Shown here in pieces: positions 1 through 7,831 of a DNA stretch of 29,833 nt. The position numbers and the translations under genes were made by a program. This stretch comes from an uncultured Mailhella sp. (GTDB lineage Bacteria > Desulfobacterota > Desulfovibrionia > Desulfovibrionales > Desulfovibrionaceae): NCBI GenBank assembly GCA_910579055.1, contig CAJTSU010000002.1, positions 36,490 through 66,322 on the forward strand. The letters run 5' to 3'. Position 1 is the stretch's first letter, and each line of letters starts with the position of its first letter. A model generated the notes under the pieces. That model did no database searches, was not told the DNA's origin, and saw only the letters and a list, made by a program, of their open reading frames with translations.

Positions 1-816
1 ATCGTTTCCTCCGCGTCCACCGAACTTTCTTCACAGATTGAGCTGTCCGAACAGGGAGCGGCCGAACAGGCCGCCCGCGTCACGGAAACCGCTACCGCCA
101 TGGAGGAAATGAACTCCACCGTACTGGAAGTGGCCAGAAATGCGGGGGCGGCTTCCGAAGTGTCCTCCGCCACTCGCGAAAGGGCCGAACAGGGCGCGCA
201 GGCAGTGCAGGAAGTGGTCGCCGGCATTCGGACCGTGCAGGAGACATCTCTCGCGCTCAAGGGCGATATGGGAAAACTGACGGAAAACGCCCAGGCCATC
301 AGCCGGATTATGGCCGTCATTTCCGATATCGCGGATCAGACTAATCTGCTGGCCCTCAATGCCGCCATTGAGGCCGCCAGGGCCGGTGAAGCCGGGAGAG
401 GTTTCGCCGTGGTAGCGGATGAAGTGCGCAAGCTGGCCGAAAAGACCATGGCCTCCACCACCGACGTCGGCAACGCGATCAAGGCCATTCAGTCCAGTAC
501 GGCCAAAAGCATGGAACAGGTGGATCTCACGGTGAACAATATCGGAAAGGTCACAGAGTTGGCCATCCACTCCGGTGAAGCCCTGCATGAAATTGTGAGC
601 ATGGTGGATAATACGGCGGATCAGGTGCGGGGCATAGCCGCCGCCTCCGAGGAGCAGTCCGCCTCTTCCGAAGAAATCAACAGATCCATCGCGGAAGTCA
701 ACTCCATCGCCGGGGAAACGGCCTCCGCCATGCGGGAAGCGGCACAGGCCGTTGCCGAGCTTGCGCATCAGGCCAATGTGCTCAGTGGGCTCATCGACGA
801 TATGAAACGCGCATAG
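1..816 (+). CDS. Methyl-accepting chemotaxis protein, C-terminal signalling domain (5' end outside window)
   Basis: The reading frame is open from base 1, so the sensor, membrane segments and any HAMP domain lie upstream of the window; 271 residues are visible. They form the long antiparallel coiled coil of a chemoreceptor cytoplasmic domain that binds CheW/CheA. The diagnostic hairpin tip is present around positions 330-450 (DIADQTNLLALNAAIEAARA, followed by GRGFAVVADEVRKLAEKT). Heptad-like stretches rich in Ala, Glu and Ser flank the tip, including possible methylation segments (EEQSASSEEIN). The coding sequence stops at TAG. cheV follows about 440 bases downstream on the same strand, which suits a chemotaxis pair, but the gap carries a hairpin and a repeat, so a shared transcript is uncertain. 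The ligand cannot be inferred. Confidence 0.95.
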   Translation: MVSSASTELSSQIELSEQGAAEQAARVTETATAMEEMNSTVLEVARNAGAASEVSSATRERAEQGAQAVQEVVAGIRTVQETSLALKGDMGKLTENAQAISRIMAVISDIADQTNLLALNAAIEAARAGEAGRGFAVVADEVRKLAEKTMASTTDVGNAIKAIQSSTAKSMEQVDLTVNNIGKVTELAIHSGEALHEIVSMVDNTADQVRGIAAASEEQSASSEEINRSIAEVNSIAGETASAMREAAQAVAELAHQANVLSGLIDDMKRA

Positions 817-921
817 CATTCGTTTGTGCAAGTATGCGGTTTTTTCCCGGCGCGGCATCCCCTCTCTTGCAGCCGCGCTAAGGGAACACGGGAGTTCGCT
901 TCTTCCGTTGAGAGGCCGAAA

Positions 922-942
922 GGGGGAAGCGATGCTTCCCCC
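922..942 (+). terminator. Possible terminator hairpin downstream of the chemoreceptor gene
   Basis: A perfect 9-bp inverted repeat (GGGGGAAGC / GCTTCCCCC) has a three-base loop GAT. It is followed by CCACTTTTC, a short and weak T-run. It lies about 105 bases after the chemoreceptor stop. It could be a weak intrinsic terminator or only an intergenic hairpin. Confidence 0.4.
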
Positions 943-984
943 CCACTTTTCATCCAAAATTCCCTTATGGTTTGAACCCTCTCC

Positions 985-1108
985 CTTCAGGGGGAAGAGT
1001 TGTTGCAAGACGGCGAAACCGATGAAATCCTTTTCCGTAACCTCTCCGTAGAGGGAGAGGCAAGCCGCGCGACCCCTACCCGTCGGCCGCGGAGTCAGTC
1101 GGCGGATG
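985..1108 (+). repeat. Dispersed non-coding repeat, copy A
   Basis: About 100 bases here match, with roughly 80% identity by eye, the reverse complement of 7295-7412. Shared blocks are AACCGATGAAATCC (with neighbours), GAGGGAGAGGCAA and GCGGAGTCAGTCGGCGGA. Weaker similarity extends towards 985. A small internal stem CCTCTCC/GGAGAGG sits at about 1041-1060. Neither copy encodes a recognisable protein. The two copies are in opposite orientation and bracket cheV to hflK. Confidence 0.75.
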
Positions 1109-1256
1109 GGGCCACTGTGAATTGAAGCGCCGGGCAGCGGGAGACATTACGCTTTCCTCGACCGATGTCCTCCCTGCCTCCCGGAACATAGCCGGCGGAC
1201 AGAAAGAATAATGGCCCTCACCGCTGGATAACAGGATAAGAAAAGGAATCTTTCAC

Positions 1257-2201
1257 ATGTCCCAGACAGGAATTCTGCTGGAAGCCGGAACCAATGAACT
1301 GGAAATTGTCGAGTTTTATATCGACGAAGCGAATGGCTACCGGGGCTATTACGGTATTAACGTATCCAAGGTTATCGAGATCTCCCGTTCCCAGACTGTT
1401 ACCGCCATGCCGCATATGCGCCATCCTGCCATACTGGGCGCCTTTCCTTACCGGGACGGAAGAGTGGTGCCGCTGATCGACACAAGCAAATTTCTGGACA
1501 AAGGCGGTATAGGAAACAGCGACAGCCGGGTGATCATCACTGAATTCAACAAGACACGCACGGCATTTCTGGTTTCCGGCGTGACACGCATCCACCGCAT
1601 CAGCTGGAAACAGGTGGAAGCCCCCTCGCCGCTTCTTCTGCAAATGAGCCGCAACTCGATTACCGCTGTGGTACGTCTGGAAGGCCGTGTACTTTTTGTG
1701 CTGGATGTGGAAGCCATTGTCGCCGCGATGAACCCGACCCTGTCCATCCGGATGGACGAATCCCGGGATGGAACAAAGCCCGAACATACCTACCATATCA
1801 TCCATGCCGACGACTCCGCCAGCATCCGTCATCTTGTGTATGCCGAACTGGAGAAGGAAGGCCGCTTTGAAATCACGCAGACCGAAGACGGAGAAAAGGC
1901 CCTGGAGCTTCTGACGCAGTATAAAAAGGAAGCCGAGGAAAGAAATGTGCCGGTGACGCAGCTTGTACAGGGCGTTATCAGCGATATCGAAATGCCCAAT
2001 CTGGACGGGCTCACCCTGTGCCGCCTCATCAAGGAAGATCCTGTTCTGCGGGTTATTCCCGTCGCCATATTTTCCTCGCTCATTTCCAAACCGCTGGCCC
2101 GGAAATGTGAAAGCGTCGGCGCGGATGCGCAGTTCGCCAAGCCGGATTTGCAGGCCATCAGCGACAAGATGTATGAACTTATCGAGAATGCCGGCATCTG
2201 A
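1257..2201 (+). CDS. cheV: CheV-type chemotaxis coupling protein (CheW domain plus receiver domain)
   Basis: The 314-residue protein has a CheW-like domain (about residues 10-165) followed by a response-regulator receiver domain (about 178-310), the standard CheV layout and length. In the receiver, the acidic pair is in HIIHADDSAS, the phosphoacceptor is Asp243 in VISDIEMPNLDGL, and the conserved Ser and Lys positions fit AIFSSL and FAKPD. CheV couples chemoreceptors to the CheA kinase and is thought to act in adaptation or as a phosphate sink when phosphorylated. The ATG at 1257 has AAGGA eight bases upstream. The chemoreceptor gene upstream makes a pathway partner plausible. Family assignment is firm; the receptor it serves is unknown. 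Confidence 0.95.
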   Translation: MSQTGILLEAGTNELEIVEFYIDEANGYRGYYGINVSKVIEISRSQTVTAMPHMRHPAILGAFPYRDGRVVPLIDTSKFLDKGGIGNSDSRVIITEFNKTRTAFLVSGVTRIHRISWKQVEAPSPLLLQMSRNSITAVVRLEGRVLFVLDVEAIVAAMNPTLSIRMDESRDGTKPEHTYHIIHADDSASIRHLVYAELEKEGRFEITQTEDGEKALELLTQYKKEAEERNVPVTQLVQGVISDIEMPNLDGLTLCRLIKEDPVLRVIPVAIFSSLISKPLARKCESVGADAQFAKPDLQAISDKMYELIENAGI

Positions 2202-2221
2202 ACCCCCGGCATCCGGCTGCG

Positions 2222-2809
2222 TCATTCCTCCGGCCGCATTCTGCGCGCCGTCCTGCCCACGGCATGCGCACGGGCCACAAAATCGCCCATGGCAAGGTAT
2301 TCCCCGGCCAGAGGCGCGTATGCCAGGGTATCCAGACGCTCGGGATTCGGCACGCCGTCCTCGCGCAGTGCCCCTTTCTCGACCTTGAGATCCATAATTT
2401 CCCCGACAAACAGGGTATGCGATCCCAGCTCATGCGTATGCGTCAAGGCCAGCTCCAGTACCACGGGGCATTCAGCCGCAAAGGGCGCATCCACATGCTG
2501 CCCTGCCACAGCGGTCAATCCCAGGGCGGCAAACTTGTCTTCCTGCCGACCCGACACCAGCCCTGCAAAATCGGCCTGCGCGGCCATGGAACGCGACGGA
2601 AGCCCCACGCTGAACGCTCCGCGTTCCGCAATGGATCTGCGCGTCCAGCTCCCGCGCGACATGGACACGCAGAAACTCGGCGGCTGAAGGGAACAGATGC
2701 CCCCATATACCGCCGTGGCCAGATTGGCCCGCCCGGATCCGTCGTATGTACCTACCAGCAGTACCGGCAGGGGCAGGCAGAAAGGCTGTGCTCCCAGAGA
2801 AACAAGCAT
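2222..2809 (-). CDS. flr: Flavoredoxin-like FMN-binding flavin reductase
   Basis: A 195-residue protein of the FMN-binding split-barrel flavin reductase family. It resembles the flavoredoxin of sulfate reducers in length and pattern: an opening MLVSLGAQ, then VLLVGTYD, YGGICSLQPP, FVGEIMDLKVE and an AGLVSGR..DKFAALGL segment. Flavoredoxin binds FMN and takes part in electron transfer, linked in Desulfovibrio to thiosulfate reduction; that role here is inferred from family only. A longer frame extends upstream to 2929, but it would overlap the preceding gene. The ATG at 2809 has a good AGAGGT site and leaves a four-base gap to the upstream transglycosylase stop, so I chose it. The two genes are probably co-transcribed. 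The stop lies 20 bases from the convergent cheV stop. Confidence 0.85.
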   Translation of the reverse strand: MLVSLGAQPFCLPLPVLLVGTYDGSGRANLATAVYGGICSLQPPSFCVSMSRGSWTRRSIAERGAFSVGLPSRSMAAQADFAGLVSGRQEDKFAALGLTAVAGQHVDAPFAAECPVVLELALTHTHELGSHTLFVGEIMDLKVEKGALREDGVPNPERLDTLAYAPLAGEYLAMGDFVARAHAVGRTARRMRPEE

Positions 2810-2813
2810 GATG

Positions 2814-3887
2814 TTACCTCTGTGAAATAACGGAGGAAGGTTTGGGAAGCGGGCGGTTGACCGCGGGGCGGCCGGGGATTTCGCGGATTTTCTCAGAGAG
2901 CGCGAGAATGGTGTTAGCGTAAATGGCAAGATTGTTATACCGTCGCAATGCCTTGATCTTCTGAGCTATGGACGAGTCCTTTTTCCAGCCGTGCCTGGTC
3001 AGATAATTGCTCAGGCTGGCCACGGCATCCGCCGGATCAAAAAGATCGATGATGCCGTCGCCGTTGCCGTCCTGCGCGAACATGGTGACGCTGGACGGCA
3101 TGAACTGGCACAAGCCCACCGCCCCGTAACGCGAACTGGGAATTTCAAACGGATCCACGCCGTTCTTGAGGCTGTATTGCAGCAGGTGCCGAAGTTCGGC
3201 ATAGGCCCAGTCTGCCTTGTCCTCCATGCGCCTGCTGATCCATTCCAGTTTTTCCGGAGCCTGATCAGGGAGCGCGGCCACCCAGTCCGGAATGGCCTCC
3301 GGGCTGCGAGAGGCCGCCATGCTCGCCAGCGTGACGAACGCGTTCTGATCCCCCAGGTAATCGCCCAGGCGGGTTTCCACAAAAAGCAGGGCCGCCGCCA
3401 CTTCCGTAGGCACGCCGTATGTCTCTTCCGCAGCATGAAAGGCCGGAGCATACATATTGATGAAGGAGCGGCAGCGGCGGGCATTGGCATCCGTCACCAC
3501 GCCCTTGTACCAGGGCTTGGGAATGGGCTCGCCCCCCTCCACGGCGGGAGCCTGTTCCTTGCTCCGGGGTTTGGGGAAATATTTACTGTTATACAACTCA
3601 TGCACCTTGTGCCCCATGGGGTCCTGCGACAATTGCTCCCCCAAACGCACAAAAAGCCATGAAATCTCCTGCCCGGAGATGCCGTCCGCTTCAAGTCGGA
3701 CAAGCAGGGGACGCCATACTTCCGGCACATTTTCCAGCGTAATGGTCACGCTTTCAAGTTTCCTTTCCAGCGCGGGAGGCGGCGGAGCCGCTTCCTCCGG
3801 CCCCGCCTCACCCGCGCGCGAACAGGAGCCCGCCACGAGGCACAACGGCAGAACCAGAAACAGGCGGAACCAGGATCCTCGCGTCAT
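2814..3887 (-). CDS. MltB-type lytic murein transglycosylase, probable lipoprotein
   Basis: A 357-residue protein. It begins with a lipoprotein signal peptide (MTRGSWFRLFLVLPLCLVAG, then SC), the Cys being the likely lipidation site at residue 22. A charged Pro/Ala linker and a GH103/SLT_2-like catalytic domain follow. The probable catalytic glutamate is Glu171 in LLFVETRLGDYLG, and the later motifs SRYGAVGLCQFMPSS and DGNGDGIIDLFDPADAVAS are typical of MltB. These enzymes cleave peptidoglycan glycan strands, forming 1,6-anhydro-muramyl ends, from the periplasmic side of the outer membrane. An ATG nine codons upstream (3914) is possible, but 3887 has AAGGTGA just ahead of it and gives a clean signal peptide. 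It precedes the flavoredoxin gene by four bases. Confidence 0.88.
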   Translation of the reverse strand: MTRGSWFRLFLVLPLCLVAGSCSRAGEAGPEEAAPPPPALERKLESVTITLENVPEVWRPLLVRLEADGISGQEISWLFVRLGEQLSQDPMGHKVHELYNSKYFPKPRSKEQAPAVEGGEPIPKPWYKGVVTDANARRCRSFINMYAPAFHAAEETYGVPTEVAAALLFVETRLGDYLGDQNAFVTLASMAASRSPEAIPDWVAALPDQAPEKLEWISRRMEDKADWAYAELRHLLQYSLKNGVDPFEIPSSRYGAVGLCQFMPSSVTMFAQDGNGDGIIDLFDPADAVASLSNYLTRHGWKKDSSIAQKIKALRRYNNLAIYANTILALSEKIREIPGRPAVNRPLPKPSSVISQR

Positions 3888-4109
3888 ATCTTCACCTTTC
3901 ATCAATCGGCTCAACCTTCCCAGAGCAGTTTACCATTGAAATCATGCATGCCGGGACACTGTGTTCCGGCCCGCATCCTTCCGGCCTGAAGCCGGAGTGT
4001 GCACCGCTGCCCACGCTCGACTCCATGCGCAGAGAGTTTTCACGCTGCATTTCATCCGTTCTTCAAGAGGCCACCCGCTTCGCCGCTCTGCGCGTTCTCG
4101 CAAACAGCA

Positions 4110-4925
4110 CTACAACTCCCGTATAGCCCACAGGCAACGCCCCACCATATGTTTTTCAAGCTCTTTCTCCGACATTTCAAAAGGCGGAAGCGACTCCTGA
4201 TCCGCACACAGCAAAACCTTGCTCCCCGCGTGGGAAAAGCGTCGCACAATCACGCCTTCACCGGGCACATGCACCGCGAACAACGCGCCGGAAACAGGAA
4301 TATGATTCCCGGAATCCACCCCTACCAGAGAACAGGAACCAAGGGTCGCGTACATGGCCGGGCCTTCCACCCGAAATACCAATATCCCTTCACCCGCAAA
4401 ATGCCGGGAAAGCGTCTCATACCCGACTATCGGAAACATGGGCGTTTTACGCCCCAAAGGCCACTCGCATTTCGTGCCGTAGATCCGCACGGGCTTTCCG
4501 GTGTGCTCCCGCAGGCGCGCGTAGTCCTTTTTCGTGGATTCGCCAAGCAATCCGGGAAAGGAGTCATCTTCCGGCGGGGGGGCGGGCCATTGTTCGTTGC
4601 CTAAAAGCCGCCTCAAGCGAATAATCCAGGAAAGGGGCACTCTTCCGCGCTGCTTTGCGGCAGAGACAGTGGGCTGCTTTACCCCCAGAAGTTCCGCGAG
4701 ATCCTGCTGCGTGACTTCTCCGAATGATTCCTTCACCTGCTCCATAAACTGGTCGAAATCCCGCTCCTGCGTCATACGCAGCGCTTCACAATCCAATCCG
4801 TCCGGAGCTCCAGGCCGTGAGGCCGCCCGGCGCTTTGCTCTGCCCCCTCCTTTCCGTTTCGCTTCACTCCCATTTTCCGACAAAGCTTCATCCGGCTTGT
4901 TCCCGGACTTCCGCACCCCTCCCAT
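4110..4925 (-). CDS. CI/LexA-like repressor with degenerate S24 peptidase domain
   Basis: A 271-residue protein. Residues 1-50 are a basic, low-complexity tail. Residues about 55-110 form a phage-repressor-type helix-turn-helix (TQQDLAELLGVKQPTVSAAK). Residues about 145-271 follow the S24/LexA dimerisation-peptidase pattern up to the ending MVGRCLWAIREL. The usual nucleophile motif G-[DS]-S-M reads Gly-Pro-Ala190-Met, and the general-base lysine position reads Arg-Arg (228-229) in VIVRRF, so autocleavage looks impossible. It is probably a DNA-binding regulator that responds to something other than RecA-triggered cleavage. AAGGAG sits five bases ahead of ATG 4925. The gene stands alone between hflC and the transglycosylase, and no phage genes are adjacent. 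Confidence 0.8.
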   Translation of the reverse strand: MGGVRKSGNKPDEALSENGSEAKRKGGGRAKRRAASRPGAPDGLDCEALRMTQERDFDQFMEQVKESFGEVTQQDLAELLGVKQPTVSAAKQRGRVPLSWIIRLRRLLGNEQWPAPPPEDDSFPGLLGESTKKDYARLREHTGKPVRIYGTKCEWPLGRKTPMFPIVGYETLSRHFAGEGILVFRVEGPAMYATLGSCSLVGVDSGNHIPVSGALFAVHVPGEGVIVRRFSHAGSKVLLCADQESLPPFEMSEKELEKHMVGRCLWAIREL

Positions 4926-4984
4926 ACGACTCCTTATTATGCTGAATCCCGCCGGGGCAGATTCCCCGCCCCGACGAGCCGACG

Positions 4985-5839
4985 TTACTGTTGCAAGGGC
5001 CGGAGCAAAGGACTGTCCGGCGTCAGAATGATACGCGTATTATCTCGCAGGGACTTCTTCATGGCCTCCAGACCACGCTGGAAGGTGAAAAATTCCGGAG
5101 AGTTGGTAAATGCCTCGGCAAAAATGCGCGCGGCCTCGGCATCGCCCTCACCGCGCAGGATTTGGGCGTCACGATTGGCTTCCGCCAGAATGAGCGCCCG
5201 CTCCTTGTCCGCAGTAGAGCGAATTTTGGTGGACTCTTCCGCGCCTTCGGAACGGTATTGCCGTGCCTGGCGCTCGCGTTCCGCCCGCATGCGCTCAAAT
5301 ATGGCGCGCAGGTTTTCCGCCGGAAGGTCGGTGCGCTTGATGCGGGCGTCCACAACTTCAATGCCGAATTCCTTCATCTGGGCGGAAGCCTGCCTTGTCA
5401 CCGAATCCATAATGCTGGATCGCGCGCTGTCCACCACTTCCGTCAAGGTGTGGCGGGCCACATAGGCGCGCATCTGCGAATAGACCACAGCGTCCAGCTT
5501 GGCCTGGGCATTGGGCACCGTGCGCACCGTGCGGTAGAAAACCAAGGGGTTCACAATGCGCCACCGGGCGTAGTTGTCCAGCACTATGGTTTTGAGGTCG
5601 CTGGTCAGCGCCTCCGCCGGGCGGGCGTCATAGTCAAGAATACGCGCATCAAACAGCACAACGTTCTGGAGGAAAGGAACCTTGACATGCAGGCCGGGGC
5701 CATACACCCGATCCAAAGGTTTACCCAACTGGAGCAGAATAGCCTGCTGGCTTTGATGCACCACAAACAGCCCTTGCCACCCGAGCAGAGCAAGCATGAC
5801 GACAAGCACGCCGCCAATGGAAAGAAAGGATTTGTTCAT
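4985..5839 (-). CDS. hflC: HflC, SPFH/prohibitin-family membrane protease modulator
   Basis: A 284-residue protein with one N-terminal membrane segment (about residues 7-27, GGVLVVMLALLGWQGLFVV). An SPFH/Band-7 domain follows (QQAILLQLGKPL, GPGLHVKVPFLQNV, IVLDNYARWRI). Next is a charged coiled coil rich in Glu, Arg and Ala (ERMRAERERQARQYRSEG, EGDAEAARIFAEAF). It is shorter than E. coli HflC (about 334 residues). HflC pairs with HflK in a large inner-membrane complex that encloses and restrains the FtsH protease. Its ATG overlaps the hflK stop by one base (TAATG), indicating translational coupling. The domain pattern and the neighbour make this a confident call. Confidence 0.95.
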   Translation of the reverse strand: MNKSFLSIGGVLVVMLALLGWQGLFVVHQSQQAILLQLGKPLDRVYGPGLHVKVPFLQNVVLFDARILDYDARPAEALTSDLKTIVLDNYARWRIVNPLVFYRTVRTVPNAQAKLDAVVYSQMRAYVARHTLTEVVDSARSSIMDSVTRQASAQMKEFGIEVVDARIKRTDLPAENLRAIFERMRAERERQARQYRSEGAEESTKIRSTADKERALILAEANRDAQILRGEGDAEAARIFAEAFTNSPEFFTFQRGLEAMKKSLRDNTRIILTPDSPLLRPLQQ

Positions 5840-7254
5840 TACATTGCCCCCTTGTAAGCGCTGCCCTCCTGGCGGGAGAAACGCGGCGAGGTCTGCCCGC
5901 TTCTGTCTGAAGCACCGGCTGAAGCATTGACGGGAGCAGATGAAGAGGATGAAAGGGGCAAAGCCGGTTCGGAGACAGATGAGGAACGCCCGGTCACGGC
6001 GGAAGCGGGAACATTCTGCGGCAAAAGCTTACCCGTCCCGGAGCCCCCCTCTCCCAACGGCAGAAGAGGAAGCACACGGGAAGCGGCATCCGCGGGAAGC
6101 ACCAGCTTTTCCATACCGGGCCGGCTCATGATGTCTTCCAGGGTTTCAAACAGCATGCGCTTTTTCGTTACATCTTCGGCCTTCTCATATTCCCTGAGCA
6201 CGGAGAGGAAACGTTGGGCTTCGCCCTGAGCGTCGTTGATACGGGTCTGCTTGTAGGCTTCGGCCTTGTTGCGGATCTCCGCCGCATCGCCCTGCGCCTT
6301 GGGCAGGATATCCCGGCGGTAGGCTTCAGCCTCGTTGGCGAGGCGCTGCTTGTCCTCACGGGCACTGGCAACGTCCTTGAACGCTTCACTCACTTCGCTG
6401 GGGGGTTGCACGGCCTGCATCTGTACGGCTACCACCTGCACACCCACGCGATAGCGGTCAAGAATATCCTGCAACAGCTCCGTCACTTCGTCCTGCACCT
6501 TTACGCGGCCTTCAGTCAGCGCCGTCTCCAGGGTAGTTTTGCCGATAACTTCGCGCATGGCCGCTTCCGCCGCCTTTTTGACCACCGCGTCAGGCTGCGT
6601 GACGTTGAACAGGTAATCCACCGCGCCGTCGCCCGGCTTGATATGATATTGAATATTGAACTGAACATTGACCACGTTCTCGTCGCCGGTGAGCATGGCC
6701 GCTTCCTCATCCACGGCCTGCACCTGGCCCTGCTGAAATACGCCGCCGGAAGAACGGGAGCGATACCCCACCTCAGCCTGGCGCACCTGCGTAACCTTGG
6801 GCCGGTAGACTTCCTCGATGGGCCAGGGCAAATGATAGTGAGGCCCCGGGTCCACAGAGCGGTTGTACGCTCCGAAACGGAGCACCACCCCGGCCTCATC
6901 GGGTTGCACAATATAAATGCCGGAAGCCAGCCATACGGCGGCCACACCAAGGGCCAGCCATTTCGCCCCCGGCACAGAGAAGGAGGCGACAACATTGCGC
7001 GGATCGCCGCCATCGCCTGAACCGCCCGACCACCCGGAAGAGCCTTTTCCCGCGTTGTCCCCTTTGCGCCCGCTCAGAAAACGAAAGCCACCGGCATCGC
7101 CGCCGGTTCCATCATTGCGTTCTCCACCAGAGCGTTCACCATTGTCATGCGGTTTGTCCCGCGCGGCGTCTTCGTCACGCTCCGGTTTTCCGGCAGGACG
7201 CCACGGCTGCTGCCGCTGACGTTTTTCCTGAAGTTTATCCCAATCCCAATTCAT
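5839..7254 (-). CDS. hflK: HflK, SPFH/prohibitin-family membrane protease modulator
   Basis: A 471-residue protein. A hydrophilic Gly/Asp/Arg-rich N-terminal region (about residues 1-95) is typical of HflK. One membrane segment (KWLALGVAAVWLASGIYIVQ) follows. The SPFH domain opens with PDEAGVVLRFGAYNRSVDPG, and a coiled-coil stretch reads EDKQRLANEAEAYRRDILPK. The C-terminus is a Ser/Pro/Ala-rich tail of about 80 residues, longer than in E. coli HflK (419 residues). The ATG at 7254 has GAGG seven bases ahead. hflK is first in a two-gene operon with hflC. Its promoter should lie in the repeat-containing region 7255-7831, which also faces the divergent phosphomannomutase gene. Confidence 0.95.
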   Translation of the reverse strand: MNWDWDKLQEKRQRQQPWRPAGKPERDEDAARDKPHDNGERSGGERNDGTGGDAGGFRFLSGRKGDNAGKGSSGWSGGSGDGGDPRNVVASFSVPGAKWLALGVAAVWLASGIYIVQPDEAGVVLRFGAYNRSVDPGPHYHLPWPIEEVYRPKVTQVRQAEVGYRSRSSGGVFQQGQVQAVDEEAAMLTGDENVVNVQFNIQYHIKPGDGAVDYLFNVTQPDAVVKKAAEAAMREVIGKTTLETALTEGRVKVQDEVTELLQDILDRYRVGVQVVAVQMQAVQPPSEVSEAFKDVASAREDKQRLANEAEAYRRDILPKAQGDAAEIRNKAEAYKQTRINDAQGEAQRFLSVLREYEKAEDVTKKRMLFETLEDIMSRPGMEKLVLPADAASRVLPLLPLGEGGSGTGKLLPQNVPASAVTGRSSSVSEPALPLSSSSSAPVNASAGASDRSGQTSPRFSRQEGSAYKGAM

Positions 7255-7831
7255 CCTGTGTCCTCTGCGTATGTTTCAATCCACAATCGGCCTCTCCGCC
7301 GACTGACTCCGCAACCGACGGAAAGGGGCGTGCGGATTGCCTCTCCCTCAAGGCAGATCTTGAGAAAAAGGATTTCATCGGCTTCGCTGTCTTGTCAACT
7401 ACTCTTTTCCCTCCCGCTCTGCTGGAGAATCGTGTTGAAAAGAACCTTGACCGAGGGAGGCGCGAGCGTAGCGATCCTGGAGGCCGAACCGAAGGCCGCG
7501 CAGCGTTCCCGTCAGCCGAGTCTTCGAAGCTTGCGGGAATCGAGAGCAGCGCGACGCCCCCCGCCGCATGGTCATGCGGCATGGAGGCGGGAGAGGAAAG
7601 GAATTTTTGATGACAGCCCCTCTCCAAGAGCGTTTTCAATCCCGACTTGTTTGACAAACGATCCGGCCGATGTTTCAATTCCACATATTGCTACAGGTTA
7701 AGGCAGGATGTAAGCCCGGTCAAGGACAGCTTTCTTCGCAAGGCCAGCGCCCGCGCTCCCCTGCCCGCATACAATGCAGTGATACATGCGGCAAGCATGC
7801 CATACACCCCCGGAAACAACGAGAAGACAAC
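7255..7831. other. 577-base intergenic region between divergent hflK and the phosphomannomutase gene
   Basis: I see no real gene, although several frames stay open on both strands because the region is GC-rich. It holds the second copy of the dispersed repeat (7295-7412) and a near-perfect palindrome at 7563-7580 (GCCGCATG, two bases, CATGCGGC). A GC-rich stretch at 7440-7560 resembles intergenic filler with alternating GGCCG and GCGAGCG words. Promoters for both flanking genes should lie here, but I cannot place them with confidence. Confidence 0.6.
7295..7412 (-). repeat. Dispersed non-coding repeat, copy B (inverted relative to copy A)
   Basis: Read on the minus strand this matches 985-1108: GATGAAATCCTTTT, GAGGGAGAGGCAA and GGAGTCAGTCGGCGGA are shared, with scattered substitutions and small indels. 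Together the two copies make an inverted pair 6 kb apart. The same element is probably present elsewhere in the genome; that is an expectation, not something seen here. Confidence 0.75.

Larger units (their letters stand above)
817..1256. other. 440-base intergenic region between the chemoreceptor gene and cheV
   Basis: I see no credible gene here; the short open frames lack ribosome binding sites and family resemblance. It contains a 9-bp perfect hairpin (922-942) and one copy of a dispersed repeat (about 985-1108). Close to cheV the sequence AAGGA, eight bases before the ATG at 1257, is the ribosome binding site. No convincing sigma70 promoter was recognised. Confidence 0.6.

Noticed and set aside
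31..1008. Long minus-strand open frame opposite the chemoreceptor gene
   Set aside because: It is antisense to a clear chemoreceptor domain and has no family resemblance; GC-rich codon bias keeps it open.
7235..7684. Open frames on both strands in the hflK upstream region
   Set aside because: They run through a dispersed repeat and a palindrome and lack ribosome binding sites; similar peptides arise from both repeat copies.
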